From contig NZ_PCQA01000005.1 in NCBI RefSeq assembly GCF_002979915.1, positions 1-64,000 of the forward strand: a stretch of DNA of 64,000 nt, given 5' to 3'. This DNA is from Arthrobacter sp. MYb213 (GTDB lineage: Bacteria; Actinomycetota; Actinomycetes; Actinomycetales; Micrococcaceae). Of the stretch, positions 47,277-56,148 are shown piece after piece; the first letter of the stretch is position 1, and every line of letters starts with the position of its first letter. A program made the position numbers and the translations under genes. Below the pieces are notes generated by a model. That model had not been told where the DNA came from and did not search any database. It saw only the letters and a program-made list of their open reading frames with translations.

Positions 47277-48383
47277 CTACGCTACCGAAGTTCCGAAGAG
47301 CAGACCCAGACAGTACGTAACCGCAGCAGCACCCAAACCAATGGCAAGCTGACGCATACCGCGTTTGATTGGGGAAGCCCCGGAGAGCAAACCGACAATA
47401 CCTCCGGTGAGAAGCAACGCAATACCGACTAAGACGACGGCTACAATCACCGCGGCAAGGCCAGAGAGCCCAAAGATATAGGGAAGAATTGGAATAACCG
47501 CGCCAGAGGCAAAGAACATAAAGGATGACATGGCCGCTCCGGGAGCCGATCCAAGTTCCTCATGTTCGCGTTCAAGTTCAGCCGAGTGTACTTCCGGGTG
47601 GAGCGAGAACGAGGGGTTGCAATCGCAAGTGAATAGACCCATGCGTTCGGCGGCACGGTGCTCTGCATCCTCATCGTTCATCCCTCGGGCCTTATAAATC
47701 AGGACCAATTCGTTCGCGTCCAAATCTAGGTTCTGAGCCGCAGAGAGTGTGACCTGAGTGGGACGTGATGCGGAGAGCAGTTCACGTTGGGAGCGCACCG
47801 AGACGAACTCGCCGGCTGCCATGGACAGCGCACCTGCCAGCAAACCGGCAATACCGGAGAAGAGCACAAATGAGGACGCCACCCCCGTAGCGCCAATACC
47901 CATGACCAACGCCAAATTTGAAACTAGACCATCGTTGGCTCCGAAGACCGCTGCGCGGAAGTTGCCAGATAGACGGGTTCGGCCCGCGGTCGCCAAGGCA
48001 CGAACAACCTCCTCATGCACCTGTTCATCTGCAGCCATTTGCGGGGCGGCATCTTGATCGGTGGCGTAGGGAGAATTACCTTCGGCGCGCTGGGCTAACG
48101 CCAAAACAAAGACGGAACCAAAATGGCGGGCCATGAAACGCAACATAGTCCGACGCAGCGAGGGGCGGACCGGTCGGGCATGCTCGCCTAGTTTTGCGCG
48201 CCAGTAGTTTTCGTGGCGTTCTTCGGCTTCGGCCAGTCCGCGCAAAATCTGGCGTTCTTGCCCGGTGCGTTTGACCGCTAGTTCGCGGTAGATCGCACCT
48301 TCGGCGACTTCGTCGGCCATATATTTACGCCAGCGACGTACTTGTACCTTGGTTGGTTGGGGTGTTGAGCTTTGGGTCATCAC
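47277..48383 (-). CDS. Ferritin-like-VIT1/CCC1 fusion metal transporter
   Basis: 368 aa. Residues 1 to about 135 form a ferritin-like helical domain with paired Glu/His ligands (LAEAEERHENYW, ADEQVHEEVV). From about 142 a VIT1/CCC1 Fe/Mn transporter follows (FGANDGLVSNLALVMG, ALSMAAGEFVSVRSQ, about five membrane helices). The arrangement resembles rhizobial MbfA, an iron exporter with a ferritin-like sensor, although here the order and substrate are only inferred. The start is GTG (48383) or ATG (48380) after AGGAG. Confidence 0.88.
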   Translation of the reverse strand: MMTQSSTPQPTKVQVRRWRKYMADEVAEGAIYRELAVKRTGQERQILRGLAEAEERHENYWRAKLGEHARPVRPSLRRTMLRFMARHFGSVFVLALAQRAEGNSPYATDQDAAPQMAADEQVHEEVVRALATAGRTRLSGNFRAAVFGANDGLVSNLALVMGIGATGVASSFVLFSGIAGLLAGALSMAAGEFVSVRSQRELLSASRPTQVTLSAAQNLDLDANELVLIYKARGMNDEDAEHRAAERMGLFTCDCNPSFSLHPEVHSAELEREHEELGSAPGAAMSSFMFFASGAVIPILPYIFGLSGLAAVIVAVVLVGIALLLTGGIVGLLSGASPIKRGMRQLAIGLGAAAVTYCLGLLFGTSVA

Positions 48384-48443
48384 GGGGATGAGTCTCCTGA
48401 GACAGAGTGGATCTAGTAGGCAGGCTAATGATCCGAGGTAGGT

Positions 48444-48710
48444 TCAACTGTTCAGTTTAGTGAGCGAAGTCAGAGCTGGGAATTTGGCAAGGCTAAATAC
48501 ACGGGCAATACCGCGATTATGCCCGGAGCATGCGATGAAAACAGAGAGTTCTTCTCGGGAAACATCAAAACTAGGGGTTTGTACGGTGCGCGTCAGTGAT
48601 TCGGCGAGACGTCGAGGATTAGTAACAAAATAACTGACCCAGACCCCATGCAGCGGAAACTGCACCTGACCGGTTTGCAGATCGATAATCGGAAGAACAT
48701 TGATACTCAT
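48444..48710 (-). CDS. Small hypothetical protein
   Basis: 88 aa from the ATG at 48710. The sequence (SINVLPIIDLQTGQVQFPLHG) looks globular and mixed, with a C-terminal KFPALTSLTKLNS. No family recognised. A GAGGG lies about 11 bases upstream. It is in the same direction as the VIT gene, about 60 bases before it. It could be real or a chance frame. Confidence 0.4.
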   Translation of the reverse strand: MSINVLPIIDLQTGQVQFPLHGVWVSYFVTNPRRLAESLTRTVQTPSFDVSREELSVFIACSGHNRGIARVFSLAKFPALTSLTKLNS

Positions 48711-48945
48711 GGCAGCACGTACCCTCAAGAGAGCTCTTGCCCGCAGCCGGTCGGCGTACGGACCGCTTCTTCATCCGAACCACCCATGAACCTGGGGTTG
48801 GTGTGCGGCCAGTCGGAGCTTGACGCCGCATCTCGTGAAGCAACATTACGATGCTACACCGACGCCAGCTGCGCCCGCGTAGTGCTACGTAATACTAGGA
48901 TTACCGGCCCTGCGCTCGCCGAAGACGTAACCACTGGACGCCCTA

Positions 48946-49542
48946 CTAACGCTGGATGGCCTCTTGCGAAAGCTGTTGCAAGTGCCGATATTGTTCTTGC
49001 CATTGAGCGGAACTGTAGCTCGGGAGATTTAGGGCCTGTTCCCGAAGACCAACCTGACCGTCGAGCAACTCACGAACGATATCAAGCTGTCCCGCGTGCC
49101 TAGAGGTCTCTGAGATCATATGGACGATGAGATGTTCTACGGTGCTATGGCGATGGACCGACCACCAAGGGATGAGGGCCGGAGAGGATAACTCTGAATT
49201 ATCCAACGCCGCTTCGGCGAAGGCGATGGATTTTCGGTACAGGTCTAATACGTCTTGAACCGAGTAATCTGCCGGAGGCAAAAAATCGATTTGTGAATCC
49301 GTGCTTTGCAGTAATTGGAGTACCTGATCATCGTTAGGGACCAGCCCTAGACATTCACCGAAATAACCATATTCGGTCACTGCTAGATGGTGCACGATGC
49401 CTAGCATGTGAGTGCCGGTAGGCGTCATCGGACGGAGGGCCAGTTCTTCGCTCAGCGCCTCGCACTTCCACAGCACGTTGCTACGCGCCTCATTCAAATA
49501 TGCGCGAAGCCTTTGGGCGGACGGATCGTTTTTGGTGTCCAT
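48946..49542 (-). CDS. DinB/DUF664-family protein
   Basis: 198 aa four-helix-bundle protein. HMLGIVHHLAVTEYGYF and EHLIVHMISETSRHAGQLDIVREL carry the three His expected for the DinB/YfiT metal site, and the latter block is typical of the DUF664 (mycothiol-dependent-like) subgroup. Members are thiol-dependent transferases or of unknown function. The C-terminal 25 residues are Gln-rich. It stands divergent from the XRE-cupin regulator. Confidence 0.85.
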   Translation of the reverse strand: MDTKNDPSAQRLRAYLNEARSNVLWKCEALSEELALRPMTPTGTHMLGIVHHLAVTEYGYFGECLGLVPNDDQVLQLLQSTDSQIDFLPPADYSVQDVLDLYRKSIAFAEAALDNSELSSPALIPWWSVHRHSTVEHLIVHMISETSRHAGQLDIVRELLDGQVGLREQALNLPSYSSAQWQEQYRHLQQLSQEAIQR

Positions 49543-49687
49543 GCGCTGAGTCTAATTTCAGTCGCGTCTAATGGATAGCACCGAAACGACATTAAGGTGG
49601 TGTGGCTAGCAGGACCGCGACTGCTTAAGGCGGGTCCGGGTTTCCTATTGGTAAACTGACCCAATGTAAGGGTCTGATCAGAATGGT

Positions 49688-50317
49688 TTGGCCACATCTG
49701 AGACCGAGGGCCACCAATCCGTGGAGTCTTGGCAACAAGAATGGTGGGAGCGCATGAAAACACTGCCCGTAGAACCCACCGGCACAGCGATCAATATTGG
49801 CGCCCGCTTGCGAGGCGTACGACAAACGCGCCGGCTAACAATCGACCAAGTTGCCGAGATGTCGGGGTTGACTAAAGGTTTCTTGTCTCGGGTCGAACGA
49901 GACCTGACAAGCCCATCGGTGTCGACATTGCTCAAGCTCTGCGACGTGTTGGGACTAGAAATTGGCCAACTTTTTTCTGTACCCGAAACAAAACTAGTGA
50001 GGCTTCAAGACGCACCACGCATTGCCCTCGGCGGTGAGGGAATCACCGAACAGCTTGTTACTCCACGCACCGAAACACGTGTGCAAATGATTAGGGCTGA
50101 GGTCGCGCCACAGGGTGCGGGTGAAGCCGAACTATATTCGGTGGACTGCAAAGTGGAAGTGTTGCATGTGATTTCCGGAGGTTTCACCTTGGTGTTGCCC
50201 GAGGATCGTATCGAATTGCAGGCCGGGGACACCGTGACTTTTCCGGGCCGCGAGCCACACAGTTGGGAAAATACAACTGATCAGACGGCCGTAGTCACGT
50301 GGACTCTCTTACTGTGA
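49688..50317 (+). CDS. XRE-cupin transcriptional regulator (PuuR-like layout)
   Basis: 209 aa. An XRE helix-turn-helix (about 37-92: IGARLRGVRQTRRLTIDQVAEM, then SGLTKGFLSRVERDLTSPS) is joined to a C-terminal cupin (about 135-205: VLHVISGGFTLVLPEDRIELQAGDTVTFPG). PuuR and related regulators of polyamine and amino-acid breakdown have this layout. Nearby ureohydrolase and decarboxylase-like genes fit such a role, but control of them is inferred. The start is uncertain: TTG at 49688 or ATG at 49754 with GGGAG. Confidence 0.85.
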   Translation: MATSETEGHQSVESWQQEWWERMKTLPVEPTGTAINIGARLRGVRQTRRLTIDQVAEMSGLTKGFLSRVERDLTSPSVSTLLKLCDVLGLEIGQLFSVPETKLVRLQDAPRIALGGEGITEQLVTPRTETRVQMIRAEVAPQGAGEAELYSVDCKVEVLHVISGGFTLVLPEDRIELQAGDTVTFPGREPHSWENTTDQTAVVTWTLLL

Positions 50318-50453
50318 GCGAGGTTGAACGGTTTGTTGGGGAAAATTTTCACCACGCTCAACTGACCGTTTTAGCTAGATAAATTCCAAAGCGTATCCTT
50401 GAAACACTGTTAACAACTTTAATCGACACCGCTAAATAACCGAAGGGAGCTCC

Positions 50454-50867
50454 GTGACGGAAAGTGAGCCACGGGCTGAACAGTCGGAACTACGCTCTGC
50501 CAATTGGTGGATGTCTGCAATTCTCGGTGTCCTCATTGGCGTAACCATGACGTTGATTCGCACTCAACGTAATTTTTTCATTCTAGGTGCAGGGATTCTT
50601 GCCGGCGTAATTTTAGTGTTGGGGCTTCGCACTATTTACCGGCGCTCACGCTACCCACAGATGGCTCAGGCTAAAACTTCATGGGTATATGGGCTTTGGA
50701 CCGTGTTGCTGCTGGTGCTTGCTGGCCCGGTACAACTCATATATGTGGCAGACGAACTCGACGAGATTGCCATCAAGTCGTTAGTACTCTCGTTAGGTTT
50801 CACCCTCGGGTTCCATGAAGTGGACCGGGCCATAGTTGATAGCAGTAAGAAGTCCTTTAAAGCTTAA
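50454..50867 (+). CDS. Hypothetical membrane protein
   Basis: 137 aa with about four hydrophobic stretches (MSAILGVLIGVTMTLI, FFILGAGILAGVILVLGL, VYGLWTVLLLVLAGPVQLIYV, and a weaker IKSLVLSLGFTLGF). No family recognised. AGGGAG precedes the GTG. The ROK kinase gene follows after 34 bases in the same direction. Confidence 0.7.
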   Translation: MTESEPRAEQSELRSANWWMSAILGVLIGVTMTLIRTQRNFFILGAGILAGVILVLGLRTIYRRSRYPQMAQAKTSWVYGLWTVLLLVLAGPVQLIYVADELDEIAIKSLVLSLGFTLGFHEVDRAIVDSSKKSFKA

Positions 50868-50901
50868 CCACCAGACAGCGCTCACTCAGAGGGAGGAAAC
50901 C

Positions 50902-51858
50902 ATGCCTGCCGAGAACCTCGCGATCGGAATCGACATCGGGGGAACTAAAATTGCCGGGGGCGTTGTAGATGGTAATGGCCAGATCCTACGCCGAAGTTTC
51001 CGTCCCACTCCGGGCCAGAACGCAGCCTTGACTGAAGATGCTATCGCCGCCGTAGTTACTGAGCTGAGCGATGGTAACCAACACCTACCAGTAGGTATCG
51101 GTGCTGCCGGGTGGATTAATCGAAGTGGCTCTCACGTCCTTTTTTCACCTCATCTTGCTTGGCGCGATGAGCCGGTGTTGGAACGTCTCGAAGCTAAAAT
51201 GAACCGCCAGGTCAGCTTGAACAATGATGCGGATGCTGCTGGATGGGCAGAGCATCGTTTTGGTGCCGCACGCGGCGAAAAGCTCAGCGTTTGCCTAACG
51301 CTTGGCACCGGCATTGGCGGCGCAATCATTTTTGATAATCGAATTTTACGGGGCAGCTTTGGCGTTGCCGGCGAGTTCGGCCATCAGACCTTAGTAGTAG
51401 AGGGGCACCGCTGCCCCTGCGGCAACCGCGGGTGTTGGGAGCAATATGCCTCAGGCAACGCGCTGGGACGCGAAGCCGCAGAGCTTGTCCGGCTCAACTC
51501 TCCCCGGGCGCATAATCTTCGTGACGCCTGCTCCTCGGACCCTGCGTTGGTCACCGGCGCGATGGTGACATCTTTGGCAGCCGATGGTGACCTAGCCTGT
51601 ATGGAACTCATTGAAGAGATGGGGCATTGGTTAGGACTGGGGATCTCAAACCTTGCAGCAGTTCTGGATCCTGGTGTCGTGGTGATTGGTGGGGGACTGG
51701 GATCTGCTTCTACTTCCCTGATTGCAACGGCCGAGGCAACGTACCAAAAACTCCTCCCGGGACGTGGATATAGACCCTATGCCCGCATTGTCCGTGCGCA
51801 GCTCGGTGCGGATGCCGGGTTGATCGGTGCCGCGGATTTAGCACGGCATGGCCGCTAA
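50902..51858 (+). CDS. ROK-family sugar kinase
   Basis: 318 aa without a DNA-binding domain. The phosphate-1 loop IGIDIGGTKIAGGVV, the catalytic-region LNNDADAAGWAE, LTLGTGIGGAIIFD, and the zinc loop GHRCPCGNRGCWEQYASG are intact. It probably phosphorylates glucose or an amino sugar such as N-acetylglucosamine or N-acetylmannosamine. GGGAGG six bases before the ATG at 50902 sets the start; the longer frame is rejected. Confidence 0.9.
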   Translation: MPAENLAIGIDIGGTKIAGGVVDGNGQILRRSFRPTPGQNAALTEDAIAAVVTELSDGNQHLPVGIGAAGWINRSGSHVLFSPHLAWRDEPVLERLEAKMNRQVSLNNDADAAGWAEHRFGAARGEKLSVCLTLGTGIGGAIIFDNRILRGSFGVAGEFGHQTLVVEGHRCPCGNRGCWEQYASGNALGREAAELVRLNSPRAHNLRDACSSDPALVTGAMVTSLAADGDLACMELIEEMGHWLGLGISNLAAVLDPGVVVIGGGLGSASTSLIATAEATYQKLLPGRGYRPYARIVRAQLGADAGLIGAADLARHGR

Positions 51859-52166
51859 GCAACCTGAAAGAGGGTAGGGCGGCCTGTAGTCCAGATTTGA
51901 TATTCAAGATAATGTTTCGGTCTGTCTGCAGGGGCCCACGTCATTCTCCTGCAGGGCGAGCCGGGGCATCGACTACGCGACGAGTTGGATGTTCCAAGGC
52001 AGGACCTCATGGACACGACTAAAAATTTGCCTAAGTGACCGTTTGAGAGCCTCACTTTTCCGTTAGCGCGGGAGAGTGGGGCTCTCAATGTTTACAAACT
52101 TGTCCCCATTCTGGACGAATACACCTTGACGGTAGGCGCGCCAATAAATAGCATGGGAGGAAACTC
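51859..52166. other. Intergenic region before ureohydrolase gene
   Basis: About 310 bases with no gene seen. A stem of GAGAGCCTCACT with AGAGTGGGGCTCTC (about 52045-52090) looks like a terminator for the ROK kinase transcript but has only a weak T-tract. The promoter for the ureohydrolase unit should be in the right half and was not resolved. Confidence 0.5.
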
Positions 52167-52220
52167 ATGTTTCATATTAGGCAACTCTTGATTGGGTGTG
52201 CCGGGAGGAATCATTCATGA
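52167..52220 (+). CDS. 17-codon upstream ORF coupled to ureohydrolase
   Basis: ATG at 52167 has GGGAGG six bases upstream and encodes [17 protein letters not shown]. Its TGA overlaps the ureohydrolase ATG as ATGA (52217-52220). A second GGGAGG inside it serves the downstream start. This could be a translated leader that couples or gates ureohydrolase translation. It is too short to judge by codon use, so it remains a candidate. Confidence 0.5.
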   Translation: MFHIRQLLIGCAGRNHS

Positions 52221-53203
52221 AAGAAGTACGGATCGAAGAAAATGGGAACATCGGCCCCATCAATGCCGCCGTCATTCCCCGTTACGCAGGCGGTGGAACC
52301 TACGCACGGTTGCCACGCCTAGATCAGGTATCAAAGTCGGATATCAAAATTGTTGGCGTTCCGTTCGATACCGGTGTTTCTTACCGCCCCGGGGCCCGCT
52401 TCGGCGCAAACCACGTGCGTGAATCGTCGCGATTGATCCGTCCTTATAACCCGGCCATCGACGTTTGGCCTTTCGCCTTGAGCCAGGTCTCCGACGCTGG
52501 GGATATGGCAGTCAACCCGTTCAATATCAATGAAGCCATTGAGACCATCGAACACAACGCACTGGAGCTGACCGAGGACGGTGCAACGTTGGTGACTATC
52601 GGTGGTGACCACACCATTGCACTACCTTTACTGCGTGCCGCCTCACAGCGCGCAGGAGCACCGGTAGCTATGTTGCACTTCGATGCGCACTTGGACACTT
52701 GGGATACCTACTTCGGCGCCGAATATACCCACGGCACACCATTCCGTCGTGCTGTTGAAGAAGGCATCCTCGATACTGAAGCGATCTGCCATGTGGGAAC
52801 CCGTGGTCCCCTCTACGGCAAGAAGGACCTCGAAGATGACAAGCGTTTCGGCTTTGGTATCGTTACCAGCTCAGATGTCTACTATCAGGGCGTTAAAGAA
52901 ATTGTTGCCAAACTGCGAGATCGTATCGGCAACCGTCCGCTCTACATCTCGGTAGATATCGACGTTCTTGACCCAGCACATGCCCCTGGCACTGGCACGC
53001 CAGAAGCCGGCGGTATTACTAGCCGCGAACTGTTGGAGATTTTGCGCGGCCTGCGTGGAATGAAAATTGTGGGCGCCGATATCGTTGAGGTGGCACCTGC
53101 CTATGATCATGCAGAGCTCACGGGCGTTGCGGCCTCGCACGTCACCTATGACTTGATCAGCTTGATCAGTGAATACCGTCAGCTGAATGGACAGAACAGC
53201 TAA
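52217..53203 (+). CDS. Agmatinase/guanidinobutyrase-family ureohydrolase
   Basis: 328 aa binuclear-manganese hydrolase. Metal ligands are in GGDHT, FDAHLDT and [16 protein letters not shown]. Family members split agmatine or 4-guanidinobutyrate into urea plus putrescine or GABA. The next gene, overlapping by one base, encodes a ThDP 2-keto acid decarboxylase-like enzyme. That favours guanidinobutyrase in the arginine transaminase route over agmatinase (inference). GGGAGG eight bases before the ATG at 52217 sets the start. Confidence 0.9.
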   Translation: MKEVRIEENGNIGPINAAVIPRYAGGGTYARLPRLDQVSKSDIKIVGVPFDTGVSYRPGARFGANHVRESSRLIRPYNPAIDVWPFALSQVSDAGDMAVNPFNINEAIETIEHNALELTEDGATLVTIGGDHTIALPLLRAASQRAGAPVAMLHFDAHLDTWDTYFGAEYTHGTPFRRAVEEGILDTEAICHVGTRGPLYGKKDLEDDKRFGFGIVTSSDVYYQGVKEIVAKLRDRIGNRPLYISVDIDVLDPAHAPGTGTPEAGGITSRELLEILRGLRGMKIVGADIVEVAPAYDHAELTGVAASHVTYDLISLISEYRQLNGQNS

Positions 53204-54876
53204 TGAGCAACGAAGTGCAGCGTAACGGTGGTGACCTCGTTGTTGAAACGCTCAGTGCTCTCGGAGCTAAAACAGTCTTCGGGATTCCCGGGCAACATGC
53301 ATTGGGTCTTTTTGACGCATTGTCCCGCTCCAATCTGCAATTCATTTCTTCGCGGGTGGAAAACAACTCGGCATTCGCCGCGGATGGTTATAGTCGCGCC
53401 ACCGGTGAGGTAGGAGTACTTTTCCTTTCCACCGGCCCCGGAGCACTGACGTCGCTGGCCGGATTGCAGGAAGCCTACGCCACCGGTGTACCCATGGTGG
53501 TTATTGCAAGCCAGATCCCGCTGGATGGCTTGGGCGCACGACGTAAAGGCATGTTGCACCAACTTGATGACCAGAAGGCTTCGGCTGCGAACGTCACCAA
53601 GTTCCAGCAAACGGTGCATCACGCCTCCGGTATACCTTCGGCGATCCAAGATGCGTGGGCCCAGGCGGTAACCGTACCGATGGGTCCGGTCTGGGTTGAA
53701 GTGCCGCAGGACGTCCTACTAGCACCGGTCTTTGTTCCACCCGTGCACGATGCTCTGGCCGAGGCTTATGAGCATCCACCCCGGGTAGAGCTGATTGATG
53801 AGGCAGTTCGCTGGCTCTCAGATGCTAAACGACCAGTCATTGTCGCCGGTGGTGGAGTGCGACGGGCCTCAGCAGCAAGTGAACTGTTGCAGGTCGCCGA
53901 GAAGCTTAATGCGCCAGTGCTTTGTACCCCTGGTGGCAATGGTGCATTCCCTTGGGAACACGAGCTTTCTTTGCAGTCTTGGGTGGAGGACCGCTACGTC
54001 ACCGAGGTCTTAGAGGACGCAGACGTCTTGGTCGTTGTGGGCTCGTCGCTAGGCGAAGTGTCCAGTAACTATTTCACCCTGGCTCCTCGAGGACACATGA
54101 TTCAAATCGATGCCGAGCCACGGGTGCTGGAGTCAAACACCCCGGCCCTGGGAATCCGCGCTGATGCCAAGACTGCGTTGGAATTTCTAATCTCGAAACT
54201 CAACGCCACTGAATTGTCTAGTACCCCTGACTGGCACGGACAAAGCCCGGCGCAACTGGTTGCTCAAACCCTAGGCAAGGTGCAGGACCGATTGCGCGGA
54301 CAAGGGCTGGACCTCGAACAGAAGTTCATGGCCGATATCCGTGAAGCGGTGCCAGCGGATATGCAGACCTTCTGGGATATGACGATTGCGGCTTACTGGG
54401 GCTGGAGCTGCTGGGACTCTCGCGATGGTGAATTCCATTCGGCGCAAGGCGCCGGTGGATTAGGCTTTGGATTCCCGTCGGCCATTGGCGGTTCCATTGG
54501 CCTGCAAATCAAGGGTGCCTCGGCCGCACAATCGCGAGTTCTAGCTGTATCGGGCGATGGTTCGTCCATGTATTCAATCGCTGAGCTGGCCACCGCGAAG
54601 CAACACAACGTGCCTGTGACATGGCTAATCGTTGATGATGGCGGGTACGGAATTCTGCGTGAATATATGGAAGGGGCTTTTGGTAAGGCAACAGCTACCG
54701 AGCTAACGCGTCCCGATTTTGTGGCGCTTGCTCAATCGTTCGGGGTTCCAGCGCGGTTGGTGGAAGTAGATCAGATTGGTGAGGCGCTACGTGAATCATT
54801 TGCGGGCGAAGGACCTAATGTGATCGTTGTGCAGACGCTTCTACGCATGTTTGCGCCGACCCACCTAGGGGAATAG
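53203..54876 (+). CDS. ThDP-dependent 2-keto acid decarboxylase-like enzyme (AruI-like candidate)
   Basis: 557 aa with the three-domain acetolactate synthase/decarboxylase fold. The activating Glu is in SSRVENNSAF, and the ThDP motif begins GDGSSMYSIAEL. The second metal-binding position reads VDDGGYG instead of the usual NN-x-x-Y, so one ligand is Asp. Its ATG overlaps the ureohydrolase stop (TAATG). AruI of Pseudomonas, a 2-ketoarginine decarboxylase, is a similar acetolactate-synthase homologue, so 5-guanidino-2-oxopentanoate decarboxylase is a reasonable guess. Benzoylformate decarboxylase-like activity is the alternative. Confidence 0.8.
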   Translation: MSNEVQRNGGDLVVETLSALGAKTVFGIPGQHALGLFDALSRSNLQFISSRVENNSAFAADGYSRATGEVGVLFLSTGPGALTSLAGLQEAYATGVPMVVIASQIPLDGLGARRKGMLHQLDDQKASAANVTKFQQTVHHASGIPSAIQDAWAQAVTVPMGPVWVEVPQDVLLAPVFVPPVHDALAEAYEHPPRVELIDEAVRWLSDAKRPVIVAGGGVRRASAASELLQVAEKLNAPVLCTPGGNGAFPWEHELSLQSWVEDRYVTEVLEDADVLVVVGSSLGEVSSNYFTLAPRGHMIQIDAEPRVLESNTPALGIRADAKTALEFLISKLNATELSSTPDWHGQSPAQLVAQTLGKVQDRLRGQGLDLEQKFMADIREAVPADMQTFWDMTIAAYWGWSCWDSRDGEFHSAQGAGGLGFGFPSAIGGSIGLQIKGASAAQSRVLAVSGDGSSMYSIAELATAKQHNVPVTWLIVDDGGYGILREYMEGAFGKATATELTRPDFVALAQSFGVPARLVEVDQIGEALRESFAGEGPNVIVVQTLLRMFAPTHLGE

Positions 54877-54884
54877 CACCTAGT

Positions 54885-54912
54885 TTCGGCGCCCTCGAAA
54901 GGGGGCGCCGAA
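54885..54912. terminator. Terminator after ThDP enzyme gene
   Basis: A perfect 10-bp stem (54885-54894 with 54903-54912) has a TCGAAAGG loop between convergent genes. Confidence 0.8.
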
Positions 54913-54922
54913 GGTGTCTGTG

Positions 54923-55135
54923 CTAATGCGTGAAGTGGTAAACCACTCCGAATAGCAATGTGGAAACGCCCATACTTACACCGATGAGCAATGGTTCCCA
55001 GTCCAGAGACTGGATCGCCAACATCACTGCGAAGGTCGCGAAGAGCAATATTGCCCCAATACCTCCGATGATCACCCCTCCGCCACCATGATGCTGCACG
55101 GCGGAATGTGCAGTCCTTTGGATATGTGGTGCCAT
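54923..55135 (-). CDS. Small two-helix membrane protein
   Basis: 70 aa. A His/Gly-rich N-terminus (HHGGGGVIIGG) precedes two hydrophobic helices. GAGGGC lies just before the ATG. No family recognised. Convergent with the ThDP enzyme gene and sharing its terminator. Confidence 0.65.
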   Translation of the reverse strand: MAPHIQRTAHSAVQHHGGGGVIIGGIGAILLFATFAVMLAIQSLDWEPLLIGVSMGVSTLLFGVVYHFTH

Positions 55136-55196
55136 GCCCTCATGGTACGACCGAAGACAGCGAAATTACCCTGCTTTGGTAAAAAATTCGCTATTG

Positions 55197-56072
55197 TCAG
55201 ATTTGATTGGAGCGCGTCTGAGTGCGCAGTTGATGTACTCGCAGCGCAGCATTGTTGAGTGATTCGTAATTAGCTCCGGGGCCTTGGGCGATGAACCCTT
55301 CGCAGAGGTGATCGGCAGTGACCTGTTTGCCGAAAGCCAAACCTCGATAAGTCCCGCCAGCCATCCGAATTAGGTGTGCGCCGGCGGCGATGTCCCACGG
55401 TTTGGTATCAAAACCGATACTAGCGTCGCACCATCCGGCCGCCACGTGCGCGAGCGCCAGCGCGGCCGACACTTTGCGACGTACCGTGGCAAAGTCGTGA
55501 ATCCATGCTCCGAATAGTTCCAAAGCCAGAGGTCCGTCTTTAATCATGGATTCAGCGCCGGGGTAGTCGGTCATCAGATTCGCTCGTGCCTGCTCGGGAC
55601 GTTGACCCGGGCTAAGACGCTGATTGTTGAGGAATGCAGCCTCGGCGTTAGCACTAAATTGATCGCCAGAGATCGGGTCGACGATTACTGCGGCAACCAA
55701 CTGATTGTCGATGGCCGCAGCGATAGAGACGCAAAAAAACGCAATGCCGTGCACGAAGTTGCTGGTCCCATCGATTGGATCAACGATCCATTGCACTTGG
55801 GCGGCCGCCGGTGTTCCCGAATCCATGTCAATATTCTCTTCACCAAGAACCCAAGAGTCCGGAAAAGCGGTACGCAGCGAGCTGGTGATGATCTCCTGGC
55901 TTTGCTTGTCCACGGCGGTGACTAGATCATGACTGTTAGTTTTCTCTTCAACGGTGATGTTGTTTCGAAATGCTCCTTGTATTACGGGAGCAGCCTGTAG
56001 CGCGGCGTTCAGCGCCGTGAGTCGAAGAGTCTCAGCCAGTTCAGGCAGGGAAGCTATTTTGTGTGAAGTCAC
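55197..56072 (-). CDS. Inositol monophosphatase family protein
   Basis: 291 aa metal-dependent phosphatase. The motifs GEENIDMDSG, VDPIDGTSNFVHG (catalytic Asp-Pro-Ile-Asp-Gly-Thr) and WDIAAGAHLIRMAGG are complete. Substrates in this family include inositol, histidinol and nucleotide 3'-phosphates. It stands alone and is divergent from the GntR gene. The start is a GTG with no strong ribosome site. Confidence 0.9.
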   Translation of the reverse strand: MTSHKIASLPELAETLRLTALNAALQAAPVIQGAFRNNITVEEKTNSHDLVTAVDKQSQEIITSSLRTAFPDSWVLGEENIDMDSGTPAAAQVQWIVDPIDGTSNFVHGIAFFCVSIAAAIDNQLVAAVIVDPISGDQFSANAEAAFLNNQRLSPGQRPEQARANLMTDYPGAESMIKDGPLALELFGAWIHDFATVRRKVSAALALAHVAAGWCDASIGFDTKPWDIAAGAHLIRMAGGTYRGLAFGKQVTADHLCEGFIAQGPGANYESLNNAALRVHQLRTQTRSNQI

Positions 56073-56148
56073 GGTTTAACCCTACTCGGTGCGCGGTCAT
56101 CGGTCAGTTTTGCGGGGTTATTGAAGTCCGGACAGTTAGACTTCCAAT

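Noticed and set aside
48648-49103. 151-codon plus-strand frame
   Set aside because: It overlaps the well-supported DinB gene on the other strand, and the sequence has no family resemblance or ribosome site.
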